Shown: one piece after another, positions 46,697-55,768 of the stretch | Numbering within the stretch: the stretch's first letter is position 1 | Layout: each line of letters begins with the position of its first letter | NCBI RefSeq assembly: GCF_900106975.1 | Contig: NZ_FNNU01000002.1 | Coordinates: 434,001-498,000, forward strand | Direction of reading: 5' to 3' | Length of the DNA stretch: 64,000 nucleotides | Source of the DNA: Pseudomonas kuykendallii | GTDB taxonomy: Bacteria > Pseudomonadota > Gammaproteobacteria > Pseudomonadales > Pseudomonadaceae | Position numbers and translations under genes: made by a program | The notes under the pieces: model-generated | What the model was told of the DNA's origin: nothing | Databases searched by the model: none | Seen by the model: only the letters and a program-made list of their open reading frames with translations

Positions 46697-47518
46697 ATGC
46701 CCCATAAATTCCTCAAGCACTGGAGCTGCGGCATCGCCCACCTGTTGTCGCTCGAACCCGGTCGTGCACGCCTGCGCGGGTTGAGCCAGTGGCTGCGCCA
46801 GGTCTGCCCGGTGGATCACTTCGTGCTGTTCGTCTATGAGGGCAATCACCGGCCGCTGGCGCTGTTCGATACCTTTCCCGCCGACACCCGGCACATCTAC
46901 GTCGAGGATTACCAGGCCGGTCCCTACCTGCTCGATCCCTTCTACCTGGCCTGCACGCGCAACCAGCCCGCCGGGCTGTGGCGGCTGCGGCAGCTGGCGC
47001 CGGACCACTTCTACCTCGGCGAGTACTACCTGACCTACTACCAGCAAACCGGCCAGACCGAGGAAATCGCCTTCTTCGTCGACCTCGACTGCGGCGCCAA
47101 GGCGGTGCTCTCGCTGATGCGCAGCGTGTCCAGCCCGGCCTATTCGCGCGACGAGATGCAGATCCTCGAATGCGCCCGGCCGGTGGTCGAACAGGTGGTC
47201 CGCGAAGCCTGGCAGTTGCGCCGTGCCGAGCGGCCGCGCCCGGCGCAGGACCTGGACTACAGCGTCCACGAAGCCTTCGCCCGCTTCGGCGCCGGGGTGC
47301 TTACCGCGCGTGAGCAGGAGATCGTGCGTCTGCTGCTGCGCGGGCACTCCAGCGCGTCCATCGCCGAGCAACTGGCGATCAGCCCCGGCACGGTGAAGAT
47401 CCACCGCAAGAACCTCTACGCCCGCCTCGGCATCGGCAGCCAGTCGGAGCTGCTCGGCCTGTTCATCCGCGAGCTGACGCTGCCCGAGCGTGCGGCGGAC
47501 CTGCGCGCCACCGGCTGA
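46697..47518 (+). CDS. LuxR-type transcriptional regulator of the ABC/oxidase operon
   Basis: A 273-residue regulator with a C-terminal LuxR/GerE helix-turn-helix (about residues 205-262; LTAREQEIVRLLLRGHSSASIAEQLAISPGTVKIHRKNLYARLGIGSQSELL). The N-terminal ~190 residues show no recognised acyl-homoserine-lactone pocket; the sequence is aromatic-rich (YVEDYQAGPYLLDPFYL, HFYLGEYYLTYYQQTGQTEE), so the ligand is not predictable. It is followed, after 85 bases, by the spermidine/putrescine-type operon it most likely controls, and a perfect palindrome lies between them. ATG 46697 is preferred over an upstream ATG at 46517. Confidence 0.9.
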   Translation: MPHKFLKHWSCGIAHLLSLEPGRARLRGLSQWLRQVCPVDHFVLFVYEGNHRPLALFDTFPADTRHIYVEDYQAGPYLLDPFYLACTRNQPAGLWRLRQLAPDHFYLGEYYLTYYQQTGQTEEIAFFVDLDCGAKAVLSLMRSVSSPAYSRDEMQILECARPVVEQVVREAWQLRRAERPRPAQDLDYSVHEAFARFGAGVLTAREQEIVRLLLRGHSSASIAEQLAISPGTVKIHRKNLYARLGIGSQSELLGLFIRELTLPERAADLRATG

Positions 47519-47525
47519 TCGCCTC

Positions 47526-47541
47526 TATCCCCCGGGGGATA
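47526..47541. promoter_or_regulatory. Perfect 16-bp palindrome before the ABC operon
   Basis: TATCCCCCGGGGGATA is a perfect palindrome eight bases after the LuxR-type gene stop and 62 bases before the potA-like GTG, followed by the AT-rich TATATACG. Its length and dyad fit a site for a dimeric LuxR-type protein. It lacks a loop and T-tract, so it is unlikely to be a terminator. Confidence 0.5.
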
Positions 47542-47603
47542 TATACGCGGCGCGAAGCCGGTTGATAGCGTGAACCCTGCAATGCAACCGCAGGGGAAGA
47601 AGC

Positions 47604-48722
47604 GTGAGCGAGTACGGGCAGTCCTTCGATATCGAGTTCCACGGCGTGGTCAAGCGCTACGGCGGCGTCACCGCCGTCGATGGCCTTAACTTCCGTGTCG
47701 CGCGCGGCGCCTTCCACACCTTTCTCGGCGGCTCCGGCTGCGGCAAGACCACCACCCTGCGGATGATCGCCGGCTTCGAGCAGCCCAGCGAAGGCCAGGT
47801 GCTGCTGGCCGGCCGCGACGTGGTTGGCGTGCCGGCGTTCCAGCGCCCGGTGAACATGGTGTTCCAGCAATACGCGCTGTTCCCGCACCTGTCGGTGGCC
47901 GAGAACATCGCCTACGGCCTGCGCTACCGCACGCCGCGTCCGGATCGCGCGCAGCAGCGCCGCCTGGCCGACGAAGCGCTGGAGATGGTGCGCCTGTCCG
48001 GCTTCGGCGCGCGCAAGCCGCACGAGCTGTCCGGCGGCCAGCAGCAGCGCGTGGCGCTGGCCCGCGCATTGGTCAACAAGCCCACCGTGCTGCTCCTCGA
48101 CGAACCCCTGGCCGCGCTGGACCGCAAGCTGCGCAAGGAGATGCAGTCCGAACTGCTGCGCCTGCAGCGCGAGGTCGGCATCACCTTCGTGCTGGTCACC
48201 CACGACCAGGAAGAGGCGCTGTCGATGAGCGACTCGATCAGCATCATGCGCGACGGCAAGATCATCCAGACCGCCAGCCCGGAGGCGCTCTACGAGACCC
48301 CGGCGAACCGCTACGTGGCGGACTTCATCGGCGAATCCAACCTCTTCGACGGCACCGTGCGACGCCTCGACGGCGACCGCGTGGTGCTCGACACCGGCAA
48401 CGGCCTGGAGCTCGCCAGCCCGGCCAGCGGCAGCGGCGCGCGGCTGTTCGCCGGCAGCGCCGCGTGCATCGCGGTGCGCCCGGAACTGATCGCCATCGGC
48501 GCGCCGAGCGCCCCGCCGAGCGCCGAGGTGCGCCTGGACGGCGTGGTGGAAGACCGCATCTACCTCGGCAACCTCACCGAGTACCGCGTGCGCACCGGCC
48601 CCTTCGGCGTCGTCTGCGTGCGCGTCCCACGCCAGGGCGGCGCGCCGCAGGGCGACTTCGAGCACGGCGCGGCGGTGAGCATCGGCTGGGACCAGGCCAA
48701 GGGCCTGGCGATGGCCGTCTGA
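47604..48722 (+). CDS. Spermidine/putrescine-type ABC transporter ATPase
   Basis: A 372-residue PotA-like ATPase. Walker A GGSGCGKTT is at residues 42-50, the Q-loop is MVFQQYALFPHLSV, signature LSGGQQQR, Walker B LLLDEPLAALD and H-loop LVTHDQEEAL. The C-terminal ~110 residues are the TOBE domain (GESNLFDGTVRRL ... DGVVEDRIYLGNLTEYRVRT), as in PotA. The start is GTG 47604 after AGGGGAAGAA. First gene of the operon potA-D-B-C-aldehyde dehydrogenase-oxidase; the potD-like gene starts 51 bases later. Confidence 0.93.
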   Translation: MSEYGQSFDIEFHGVVKRYGGVTAVDGLNFRVARGAFHTFLGGSGCGKTTTLRMIAGFEQPSEGQVLLAGRDVVGVPAFQRPVNMVFQQYALFPHLSVAENIAYGLRYRTPRPDRAQQRRLADEALEMVRLSGFGARKPHELSGGQQQRVALARALVNKPTVLLLDEPLAALDRKLRKEMQSELLRLQREVGITFVLVTHDQEEALSMSDSISIMRDGKIIQTASPEALYETPANRYVADFIGESNLFDGTVRRLDGDRVVLDTGNGLELASPASGSGARLFAGSAACIAVRPELIAIGAPSAPPSAEVRLDGVVEDRIYLGNLTEYRVRTGPFGVVCVRVPRQGGAPQGDFEHGAAVSIGWDQAKGLAMAV

Positions 48723-48773
48723 ACCGACGCTTCGACCCTTTTGCAGAACGACACGACGACCAGGAGACGGACG

Positions 48774-49916
48774 ATGGACAAGAAGACTTTCATCAAGACC
48801 CTACGCAGCTGGCAGAACGGCTCGATCACCCGCCGCGATTTCCTCGGCCGCACCGGCCTGGGCCTGGCCGCCGCGGTGATGGCGGCGAACATGCCGGGGC
48901 TGCTGACCAGCCGCGCCTTCGCCGCCGAGAAGGGCAGCATGGGCGACCGCGTCAACCTGGCGACCTGGCCGAATTACCACAGCCCGGACAACTTCGCCGC
49001 CTTCGCCGAAGCCACCGGCGCCAAGGTGCAGATGAACGTGTTCGGCTCCAACGAGGAGATGCTCGCCAAGCTGCAGGCCGGCGGCAGCGGCTGGGACCTG
49101 TTCGTGCCGACCAACTACACCATCAGCACCTACGTCGAGCTGGGGCTGATCGAACCGCTGGACCTCGCGCGCATCCCCAACTTCGATCCCAAGGCCTTCG
49201 AGCAGCGCTTCATGGCCCAGGGCACGGTGGACGGCAAGGTCTACGCGGTGCCGAAGAACTGGGGCACCACCGGCATCGTCTACGACTCCAGCGCGCTGAA
49301 GACCCCGGTGGACAGCTGGAAGCAGTTCTGGGACCTGACCAAGACCAGCGCCTCGGGCCGCACCATCGTCCACGACTACCAGCTCACCGCCATCGGCAAC
49401 GCGCTCAAGTACTTCGGCTACAGCTTCAACTCGCTGGACCCCAAGGAACTGGCCGACGCCGAGAAGCTGCTGATCGACTGCAAGCCGCACCTGTTCGCGA
49501 TCAACTCCGACATCCAGCCGTCGATGCGCAGCGGCGATGCCTGGATGGCCATGTGCTGGACCGGCGACGCCTCGCAGCTGCACCGCGACAACCCCGACAT
49601 GCAGTTCGCCCTGGGCCGCGAGGGCGGCGAACTGTGGAGCGATTTCTTCGCCATTCCCAAGGGCGCCGAGCACCGCGATGCGGCCTACGCGCTGATCAAC
49701 TACCTGCTCGATCCGGCGCACAACAAGCTGGAAGTCGAGGCCCACGGCTACCCGAGCGGCGACAAGCGCGTGGACGCGCTGCTGCCCAAGGAAATGCTCG
49801 ACGACCCGATCATGTACCCGGCCGCCGAGCTGCTCAGCCACCTGGAGTTCGGCGCCGCGGCGACCCTCACCAGCCCCGTGCGCGCCGAGCTGATGGCGCG
49901 CTTCAAGGCGGCGTGA
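48774..49916 (+). CDS. Periplasmic binding protein of the PotD/PotF type, Tat signal
   Basis: A 380-residue periplasmic solute-binding protein. The N-terminus carries a twin-arginine motif (ITRRDFLGR, Arg20-Arg21) and a hydrophobic stretch ending in AFA/AEK at about residue 50, so it is exported folded through the Tat system. The fold stretches TWPNYHSPDNFAAFAEATGAKVQMNVFGSNEEMLAKLQAGGSGWDLFVPTNY and GDAWMAMCWTGDASQL are PotD-type. The ligand may be a polyamine or a related compound. A GGAG site precedes the ATG at 48774. Confidence 0.92.
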   Translation: MDKKTFIKTLRSWQNGSITRRDFLGRTGLGLAAAVMAANMPGLLTSRAFAAEKGSMGDRVNLATWPNYHSPDNFAAFAEATGAKVQMNVFGSNEEMLAKLQAGGSGWDLFVPTNYTISTYVELGLIEPLDLARIPNFDPKAFEQRFMAQGTVDGKVYAVPKNWGTTGIVYDSSALKTPVDSWKQFWDLTKTSASGRTIVHDYQLTAIGNALKYFGYSFNSLDPKELADAEKLLIDCKPHLFAINSDIQPSMRSGDAWMAMCWTGDASQLHRDNPDMQFALGREGGELWSDFFAIPKGAEHRDAAYALINYLLDPAHNKLEVEAHGYPSGDKRVDALLPKEMLDDPIMYPAAELLSHLEFGAAATLTSPVRAELMARFKAA

Positions 49917-49952
49917 CGATGCCTGCAATTTCCGCCCGGGAAGGGGAGCCGA

Positions 49953-50882
49953 ATGCCTGAGGTCTTGCCTATGCGCGGGGATTCGCCGATGAACACCGCC
50001 GTCAATGCGTCGCCCGCCGGGGTGGCGCCAGCGCTGGGCCTCGGCCGGCGCATCACCTGGCTCCTGCTGCTGCCCTCGACGCTGTGGTTCCTGCTGCTGT
50101 TGCTGATGCCGCTGCTGGTCATCCTGGTGTTCAGCTTCGGCGAGCGCAGCTCGGTGGGCGGCTACGGCGGCGGCTTCACCCTCGACAACTACCTGGCGCT
50201 GGGCTCGCGTGCCGGCGCCTTCAGCAACACCCTCGTGCTGGCGCCGCTGGGCACCCTGGTGTGCCTGCTGGTGGCCTATCCGCTGGCCTACTTCCTGGCG
50301 GTGAAGGTGCGGCGCAACCGCTCGCTGCTGCTGACCCTGGTGATCGTGCCGTTCTGGACCAGCTTCCTGATCCGCACCTACGCCTGGATCTTCATCCTCG
50401 GCGGCAAGGGTATCCCGGCGCTGCTGGCGAGCCTCGGCCTGGAGGGCGTGCGGCTGATCAACACGCCCACCGCGGTGCTGGTGGGGATCGTCTACGGCTA
50501 CCTGCCGCTGATGGTGTTCCCGCTCTACGTCAGCCTGGAAAAACTCGACAAGCGTCTGCTGGAAGCCTCCGGCGACCTCGGCGCGAGCCGCTTCGAGACC
50601 TTCCGCCGCGTCACCCTGCCGCTGTCGGCGCCGGGGATGATCACCGGCGTGATGCTGGTGTTCATCCTGCTGATGGGCGAGTTCCTGATTCCGGCGATCC
50701 TCGGCGGCGGCAAGGTGTTCTTCGTCGGCAACGCGCTGGTCGACCTGTTCCTGCAGTCGCGCAACTGGCCGTTCGGCAGCGCCCTGGCGATGACGCTGGT
50801 GGCCTTGATGCTGGCGATCATCCTGGTCTACCTGAAACTCGCGGCGCGCTTCGGCGGCGCCAGCCGCGACGGAGTGCTGTGA
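49953..50882 (+). CDS. ABC transporter permease, PotB-type
   Basis: A permease of about 297-309 residues with six membrane helices and the EAA loop (DKRLLEASGDLGASRFETFRRVTLPLSAPG). It belongs to the PotB/BinB1 class. The start is ambiguous: ATG 49953 has a GGGGAG site 4 bases upstream and gives MPEVLPMRGD; ATG 49989 (MNTAVNASP) has GGGG eight bases upstream. The C-terminus overlaps the next gene start by one base gap. Forms the channel with the PotC-type partner. Confidence 0.9.
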   Translation: MPEVLPMRGDSPMNTAVNASPAGVAPALGLGRRITWLLLLPSTLWFLLLLLMPLLVILVFSFGERSSVGGYGGGFTLDNYLALGSRAGAFSNTLVLAPLGTLVCLLVAYPLAYFLAVKVRRNRSLLLTLVIVPFWTSFLIRTYAWIFILGGKGIPALLASLGLEGVRLINTPTAVLVGIVYGYLPLMVFPLYVSLEKLDKRLLEASGDLGASRFETFRRVTLPLSAPGMITGVMLVFILLMGEFLIPAILGGGKVFFVGNALVDLFLQSRNWPFGSALAMTLVALMLAIILVYLKLAARFGGASRDGVL

Positions 50883-50883
50883 G

Positions 50884-51693
50884 ATGTGGCTGCGCAGTTA
50901 TTCGACGTCGCTGTACCTGTTCCTCTACGCGCCCATCGCGCTGATCATGGTGTTCGCCTTCAACGCCGGGCGTAGCGGGTTGTCCTTCCAGTGCTGCTCG
51001 GTGCAGTGGTTCGGCCGCGCCTTCGGCAACCCGTTCATCATGGAGGCGCTGGGCAACAGCGCGCTGATCGCCCTCTGCTCGGCGTTGCTCTCGACGCTGT
51101 TCGGCACCCTCGCGGTGTTCGGCCTGCAGCGTGTCGGCGGCCGCGTGCGGCGCTTCTTCGACGCGCTGACCTACTGCGCGATCATCGTGCCGGGAATCGT
51201 CATCGGCATCGCCACGCTGATCGCCTTCATCACCCTGTTCGACCTGCTCAACCCGCTGCTGCAGGCCATCGATCCGGCGCTGCCGCGCCTGCGCATGGGC
51301 TTCGGTACGGTGGTGGCGGCGCACTCGCTGTTCACCATGGCGCTGGTCATGGTCATCGTGCGGACCCGCGTCGAGGCGCTGGACAAGGCCCTGCTGGAAG
51401 CGTCGGCGGACCTCTACGCACCACCGCTGTCGACCTTCTTCCGGGTGATCCTGCCGCAGATCGCCCCGGCGATCCTCGCCGGCTTCCTGCTCGCCTTCAC
51501 CTTCAGCTTCGACGATTTCATCATCGCCTTCTTCGTCGCCGGCTCCGAAACCACCCTGCCGATCTACATCTTTTCCTCGATCCGGCGCGGCATCACGCCC
51601 GAGATCAACGCGCTGTCCACGGTGATCATCGCCGCCTCGCTGGCGCTGCTGGTGGCCTCGCGCTACCTGCAGAACCGCCAGCCCGGCGCCTGA
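50884..51693 (+). CDS. ABC transporter permease, PotC-type
   Basis: A 269-residue permease with six helices and an EAA loop (DKALLEASADLYAPPLSTFFRVILPQIAPAI). It resembles PotC. It starts one base after the stop of the PotB-type gene, so the two are translationally coupled, and the aldehyde dehydrogenase starts 33 bases later. Confidence 0.93.
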   Translation: MWLRSYSTSLYLFLYAPIALIMVFAFNAGRSGLSFQCCSVQWFGRAFGNPFIMEALGNSALIALCSALLSTLFGTLAVFGLQRVGGRVRRFFDALTYCAIIVPGIVIGIATLIAFITLFDLLNPLLQAIDPALPRLRMGFGTVVAAHSLFTMALVMVIVRTRVEALDKALLEASADLYAPPLSTFFRVILPQIAPAILAGFLLAFTFSFDDFIIAFFVAGSETTLPIYIFSSIRRGITPEINALSTVIIAASLALLVASRYLQNRQPGA

Positions 51694-51726
51694 TCCGTCC
51701 TGCTTACTGCCCTGAAGGTGAACGCC

Positions 51727-53196
51727 ATGCGCGACCAGCTGTACATCAACGGCCAATGGGTCGGCCCCGACCTGGGCGGCCGCTTCGAAACCCTCGATCC
51801 GGCCACCGAGGAGCCGCTGCACAGCCTGCCGGCGGCGACCGAGGAAGACATCGACCACGCCGTGCGCGCGGCCCGCCAGGCGTTCCGCAACTGGGGCGAG
51901 AGCCGCGGTGCCGAGCGCGCGGCCTGGCTCGACCTGCTCGCCGATGGCCTGGAGGCGCGCCACGAAGAGCTCGCCGTGCTGGAAGTGCGCGACAACGGCA
52001 AGCCGCTGCCGGAGGCGCGCTGGGACGTCGGCGACGCGATCGGCTGCTTTCGCTATTACGCCGGCCTCGCCCGCGAACTGGACGGCCGCCAGAACGAGCC
52101 GCTGGCGCTACCCGACGAGCGCTTCCGCTGCTCGCTGCGCTACGAGCCGGTCGGCGTGGCGGGCCAGATCATCCCCTGGAACTACCCGTTGCTGATGGCC
52201 GCCTGGAAGGTCGCGCCGGCGCTGGCGGCGGGCGCCACGGTGGTGCTCAAACCGTCCGAGCTGACCTCGCTGAGCGCGCTGGAACTGGCCGCCGCGGCCG
52301 ACCGCATCGGCCTGCCGGCCGGCGTGCTGAACGTCGTCACCGGCCTCGGCGGCGAGGCCGGCAGCGCGCTGGCCGCGCATCCCGGGGTGGACAAGCTGGC
52401 CTTCACCGGCAGCGTTCCGACCGGCTCGAAAATCATGTCGGCGGCCGCCGCGGACATCAAGAACATCAGCCTGGAGCTGGGCGGCAAGTCGGCGTTCATC
52501 GTCTTCGAGGATGCCGACGTCGAGGCCGCGGTGGAGTGGGTCCTGTTCGGCATCTTCTGGAACCAGGGCCAGGTGTGCAGCGCCACTTCGCGCCTGCTGG
52601 TGCACGAACGGCTGGCGCCGCGCCTGCTCGAGCGACTGGTCGAGGAAACCCGCAAGATCCGCATCGGCAACGGTCTGGAGGAGGGCGTGCTGCTCGGCCC
52701 GCTGGTCAGCCGCGGCCAGTACGACAAGGTGCTCGGCTTCATCGCCCAGGGTCAGGCCAGCGGCGCCCGGCTGCTCACCGGCGGGCGCCGGCCGAGCGGC
52801 TTCGAGCGCGGCTACTTCGTCGAGCCGGCGATCTTCGACGAGCCGGACGTGGACAGCATCGTCTGGCGCGAGGAAATCTTCGGCCCGGTGCTCTGCGTGA
52901 AGCGCTTCCGCAGCGAAGAGGAGGCGATCCGTCTGGCCAACGACAGCCGCTTCGGCCTGGCCGCGGCGGTGATGTCGGCCGACCCGGCGCGCGCCGCGCG
53001 GGTCGCCAACCGGCTGCGTGCCGGCATTCTGTGGGTCAACTGCTCGCAGCCGACCTTCAGCGAGGCGCCCTGGGGCGGCATGAAGCAGAGCGGCATCGGC
53101 CGCGAATTGGGTCGCTGGGGCCTGGACAACTACCTGGAAGTGAAACAGGTGACCGAGTACATCAGCCCCGAGCCCTGGGGCTGGTACCTGAAGTAG
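51727..53196 (+). CDS. NAD(P)-dependent aldehyde dehydrogenase
   Basis: A 489-residue aldehyde dehydrogenase, closest in pattern to betaine-aldehyde/aminoaldehyde dehydrogenases. Catalytic Cys284 lies in NQGQVCSATSR, Glu250 in ISLELGGKS, and N152 in IIPWNYP; FTGSVPTGSKIMSAAA binds the cofactor. Oxidises an aldehyde, possibly derived from an imported amine, to an acid. ATG 51727 has GAAGGTGA 7 bases upstream; GTG 51718 would add three residues. It is part of the ABC transporter operon. Confidence 0.93.
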   Translation: MRDQLYINGQWVGPDLGGRFETLDPATEEPLHSLPAATEEDIDHAVRAARQAFRNWGESRGAERAAWLDLLADGLEARHEELAVLEVRDNGKPLPEARWDVGDAIGCFRYYAGLARELDGRQNEPLALPDERFRCSLRYEPVGVAGQIIPWNYPLLMAAWKVAPALAAGATVVLKPSELTSLSALELAAAADRIGLPAGVLNVVTGLGGEAGSALAAHPGVDKLAFTGSVPTGSKIMSAAAADIKNISLELGGKSAFIVFEDADVEAAVEWVLFGIFWNQGQVCSATSRLLVHERLAPRLLERLVEETRKIRIGNGLEEGVLLGPLVSRGQYDKVLGFIAQGQASGARLLTGGRRPSGFERGYFVEPAIFDEPDVDSIVWREEIFGPVLCVKRFRSEEEAIRLANDSRFGLAAAVMSADPARAARVANRLRAGILWVNCSQPTFSEAPWGGMKQSGIGRELGRWGLDNYLEVKQVTEYISPEPWGWYLK

Positions 53197-53271
53197 GCGC
53201 TGCCGCAGGTCATCGACAGGCGCGGGCGCGGCGGGCAGGATGCGCCTTCCGTCCCGTTGCGAGCCATTCCC

Positions 53272-54348
53272 ATGTCCGTGTCGCTGATTCCTGCCGTGTA
53301 CAGCCTCGACGACTTCGAGCAGCGCGCCGCCGCGTGCATCGAGCCGGGCTATTGGGCGTACCTGCAGGGTGGCGCGGCGGACGAGGCGACGCTGCGGCGC
53401 AACCGCGAAGCCTTCGCCGAGATTCGCCTGCAGGGGCGCGTGCTGGCCGATCTGGGCGGGGCCAGCACGCGCTGCGAACTGCTCGGCCAGACGCTGTCGA
53501 TGCCGCTGCTGCTGGCGCCGGTGGCGGCGCAGCGGCTGGTGCACGCGGACGGCGAGCGCGCTGTGGCCGAGGCCGCGGCGGCGATGGGCGTCGGCATGGC
53601 GCTGAGCACGTCTTCGAGCCTGTCGCTGGAGGAGGTCGCCGGCGTCGCCCGTTCGCCCTGGTTCCAGCTGTACATCCAGCCGGATCGCGACTTCACCCTG
53701 CAGCTGGTGCGTCGTGCCGAGGCCGCCGGCTACCGCGCGCTGGTGCTGACCGTGGACGCACCGGTGAATGGCGTGCGCAACCGCGAGCAGCGCGCTGGCT
53801 TCCAGCTGCCCGAGGCGGTCAACCTGCGTGGCATGCGCGTCAGGCCGGCGAAGGCGGCGGGCATCCTCGACAGCCCGCTGTTCGACGGCCGGCTGGGCAG
53901 CGCGCCGACCTGGCGCGACCTCGACTGGCTGCTCGGCAACACGCGGCTGCCGGTCCTGCTCAAGGGCGTCAGCGCCGCGGCGGACGCCGAGCGCGCGGTG
54001 CAGGCCGGAGTTGCCGGGCTGATCGTCTCGAACCACGGTGGCCGCGTGCTGGATAGCCTGCCGGCGAGCATCGAGCTGTTGCCGCGCATCGCCGACCAGG
54101 TCGGTGGACGCGTGCCGCTGCTGCTCGACGGCGGCATCCGCCGTGGCACCGACATGCTCAAGGCGCTGGCCCTCGGCGCCCAGGCGGTGCTCATCGGAAG
54201 GCCCTACGTGCACGCGCTGGCGCTGGGCGGCGCGGTAGGCGTGGTGCAACTGCTGAACATCCTGCGCGGCGAGTTCGAAGCGGCGATGGCGCTCACCGGC
54301 TGCGCCACCCTGGCGGACATCGACCGCGGCGTGCTCTGGCAGCGCTGA
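53272..54348 (+). CDS. FMN-dependent alpha-hydroxyacid oxidase/dehydrogenase
   Basis: A 358-residue TIM-barrel flavoenzyme of the lactate/glycolate oxidase family. Seen are the FMN-binding MPLLLAPVAAQRLVHADGE (here VAAQR replaces the usual TAMQ), STSSSLSLEEVA, the substrate-binding FQLYIQPDRD, VLTVDAPVNGVRNREQR, catalytic lysine LLKGV, and the catalytic His in SNHGGRVLDSLP. Substrate may be lactate, mandelate or another 2-hydroxy acid. ATG 53272. It is 75 bases after the dehydrogenase and is probably the last gene of that unit. Confidence 0.9.
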   Translation: MSVSLIPAVYSLDDFEQRAAACIEPGYWAYLQGGAADEATLRRNREAFAEIRLQGRVLADLGGASTRCELLGQTLSMPLLLAPVAAQRLVHADGERAVAEAAAAMGVGMALSTSSSLSLEEVAGVARSPWFQLYIQPDRDFTLQLVRRAEAAGYRALVLTVDAPVNGVRNREQRAGFQLPEAVNLRGMRVRPAKAAGILDSPLFDGRLGSAPTWRDLDWLLGNTRLPVLLKGVSAAADAERAVQAGVAGLIVSNHGGRVLDSLPASIELLPRIADQVGGRVPLLLDGGIRRGTDMLKALALGAQAVLIGRPYVHALALGGAVGVVQLLNILRGEFEAAMALTGCATLADIDRGVLWQR

Positions 54349-54366
54349 TCAGCGCCCGCATACCCC

Positions 54367-54428
54367 GTAGGGTGGGCTTCAGCCCACCGATATTCTGCTC
54401 TGCGATGGTGGGCTGAAGCCCACCCTAC
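54367..54428. repeat. Family A inverted pair (REPIN-like)
   Basis: GTAGGGTGGGCTTCAGCCC (from 54367) and its complement (ending 54428) form a 22-bp inverted pair around an 18-base centre, located between the convergent oxidase and flavoprotein genes. A single copy of the same arm is at 30937. Confidence 0.85.
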
Positions 54429-54438
54429 GCACGTCCGG

Positions 54439-55677
54439 CTATAGCCTGCCCGCGTCGCGCAACCACGCCAGCATGCCCAGGCCGGCGTGGCGGCCGCTGG
54501 CGAAGCAGGCGGTGAGCAGGTAGCCGCCGGTGGGCGCTTCCCAGTCCAGCATCTCGCCCGCGCAGAACACGCCGGGCAGCGCGCGCAGCATCAGGTTGGC
54601 ATCGAGCGCCTCGAAGGTGACGCCGCCGGCGCTGCTGATCGCCTCGTCCAGCGGGCGTGTGCGCAGCAGTTCTATCGGCAACGCCTTGATCGCTGTCGCC
54701 AGCCGCGCGTGGTCGGCGAACGCCTCGGCCGGGGCGCATTCGCGCAGCAGCGCCGCCTTCACGCCGTCCAGGCCGAGCTGTCCGTGCAGGTGCCTGGCCA
54801 TCGAGTGCTTGCCGCGCGGGCGGCTCAGGCGCTTTTCGATATCCTGCGCCGACAGCGCCGGCAGTAGGTCGAGGCGCACCACTGCGCGGCCGTCGGCCTC
54901 GATGCGCCGACGGATCGCGGCGGACAGCGCGTACACCAGGCTGCCCTCGATGCCGTTGGCGGTGAGCACGAATTCGCCGCGCCGCGCGGTTTCGCCGTCC
55001 AGCGCCAGGGCGACGGACTTGAGCGGCGCGCCGGCGAACCTGTCGCGCAGCAGCGCGCTCCAGCCGGCCACCTCGAAGCCGCAGTTGCTCGGCCGCAGCG
55101 GCGCGATCTCCACGCCGCGCGCCTGCAACAACGGCACCCAGGCGCCGTCCGAGCCCAGCCGCGCCCAGCTGCCGCCGCCCAGCGCCAGCAGGGTGGCGTC
55201 GGCGTACAGCGCCTGCTCGCCCTCGGCGGTGGCGATGCGCAGCGCGCCGTGATCGTTCCAGCCCAGCCAGCGCTGCCGGGTGTGCAGGTGCACGCCCTGT
55301 TCGCGCAGGCGCTTGAGCCAGGCGCGCAGCAGCGGCGCGGCCTTCATGTCGGTGGGGAAGACGCGGCCCGAGCTGCCGACGAAGGTGTCGATGCCCAGGC
55401 CGTGAATCCAGGCGCGCAGGGTGTCGGCGTCGAAATCGGCGAGCAGCGCGGAAATCGCCTCGCGACGTTCGCCGTAGCGTGAGAGGAATGCCTCGCGCGC
55501 CTCGGAGTGGGTGATGTTCATGCCGCCGACGCCGGCCAGGAGAAACTTGCGCCCGAGCGACGGCATGCCGTCGTAGAGGTCGACGGCGATGCCGGCGGCG
55601 CTGATCACCTCGGCCGCCATCAGCCCGGACGGACCGCCGCCGACGATGGCGACGCGGGGGACGGAAGTGGCGGGCAT
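54439..55677 (-). CDS. BaiN/YhiN-like FAD-dependent oxidoreductase
   Basis: A 412-residue flavoprotein of the HI0933/YhiN/BaiN family (TIGR03862 type). FAD dinucleotide motif VAIVGGGPSGLMAAE lies at residues 8-22; SLGRKFLLAGVGGMNITHSE is the second hallmark, and CAGEMLDWEAPTGGYLLTACFASGRHAG the FAD-binding end. The BaiN member reduces bile-acid dienones, but the family function is mostly unknown. It starts at 55677 and converges with the oxidase gene. Confidence 0.9.
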   Translation of the reverse strand: MPATSVPRVAIVGGGPSGLMAAEVISAAGIAVDLYDGMPSLGRKFLLAGVGGMNITHSEAREAFLSRYGERREAISALLADFDADTLRAWIHGLGIDTFVGSSGRVFPTDMKAAPLLRAWLKRLREQGVHLHTRQRWLGWNDHGALRIATAEGEQALYADATLLALGGGSWARLGSDGAWVPLLQARGVEIAPLRPSNCGFEVAGWSALLRDRFAGAPLKSVALALDGETARRGEFVLTANGIEGSLVYALSAAIRRRIEADGRAVVRLDLLPALSAQDIEKRLSRPRGKHSMARHLHGQLGLDGVKAALLRECAPAEAFADHARLATAIKALPIELLRTRPLDEAISSAGGVTFEALDANLMLRALPGVFCAGEMLDWEAPTGGYLLTACFASGRHAGLGMLAWLRDAGRL

Positions 55678-55768
55678 GGTCGGTCCTGGCGCGGAAGAAA
55701 GGCGCCGATTCTAACCGGCTTCGCCCCGCCCGGCACGGCGCCCCGTGGCCGGGGCGCCTGCCAGTGCC

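Noticed and set aside
50991-54056. 1021-residue plus-strand open frame across potC, aldehyde dehydrogenase and oxidase
   Set aside because: It is out of frame with three genes that have clear domains and motifs.
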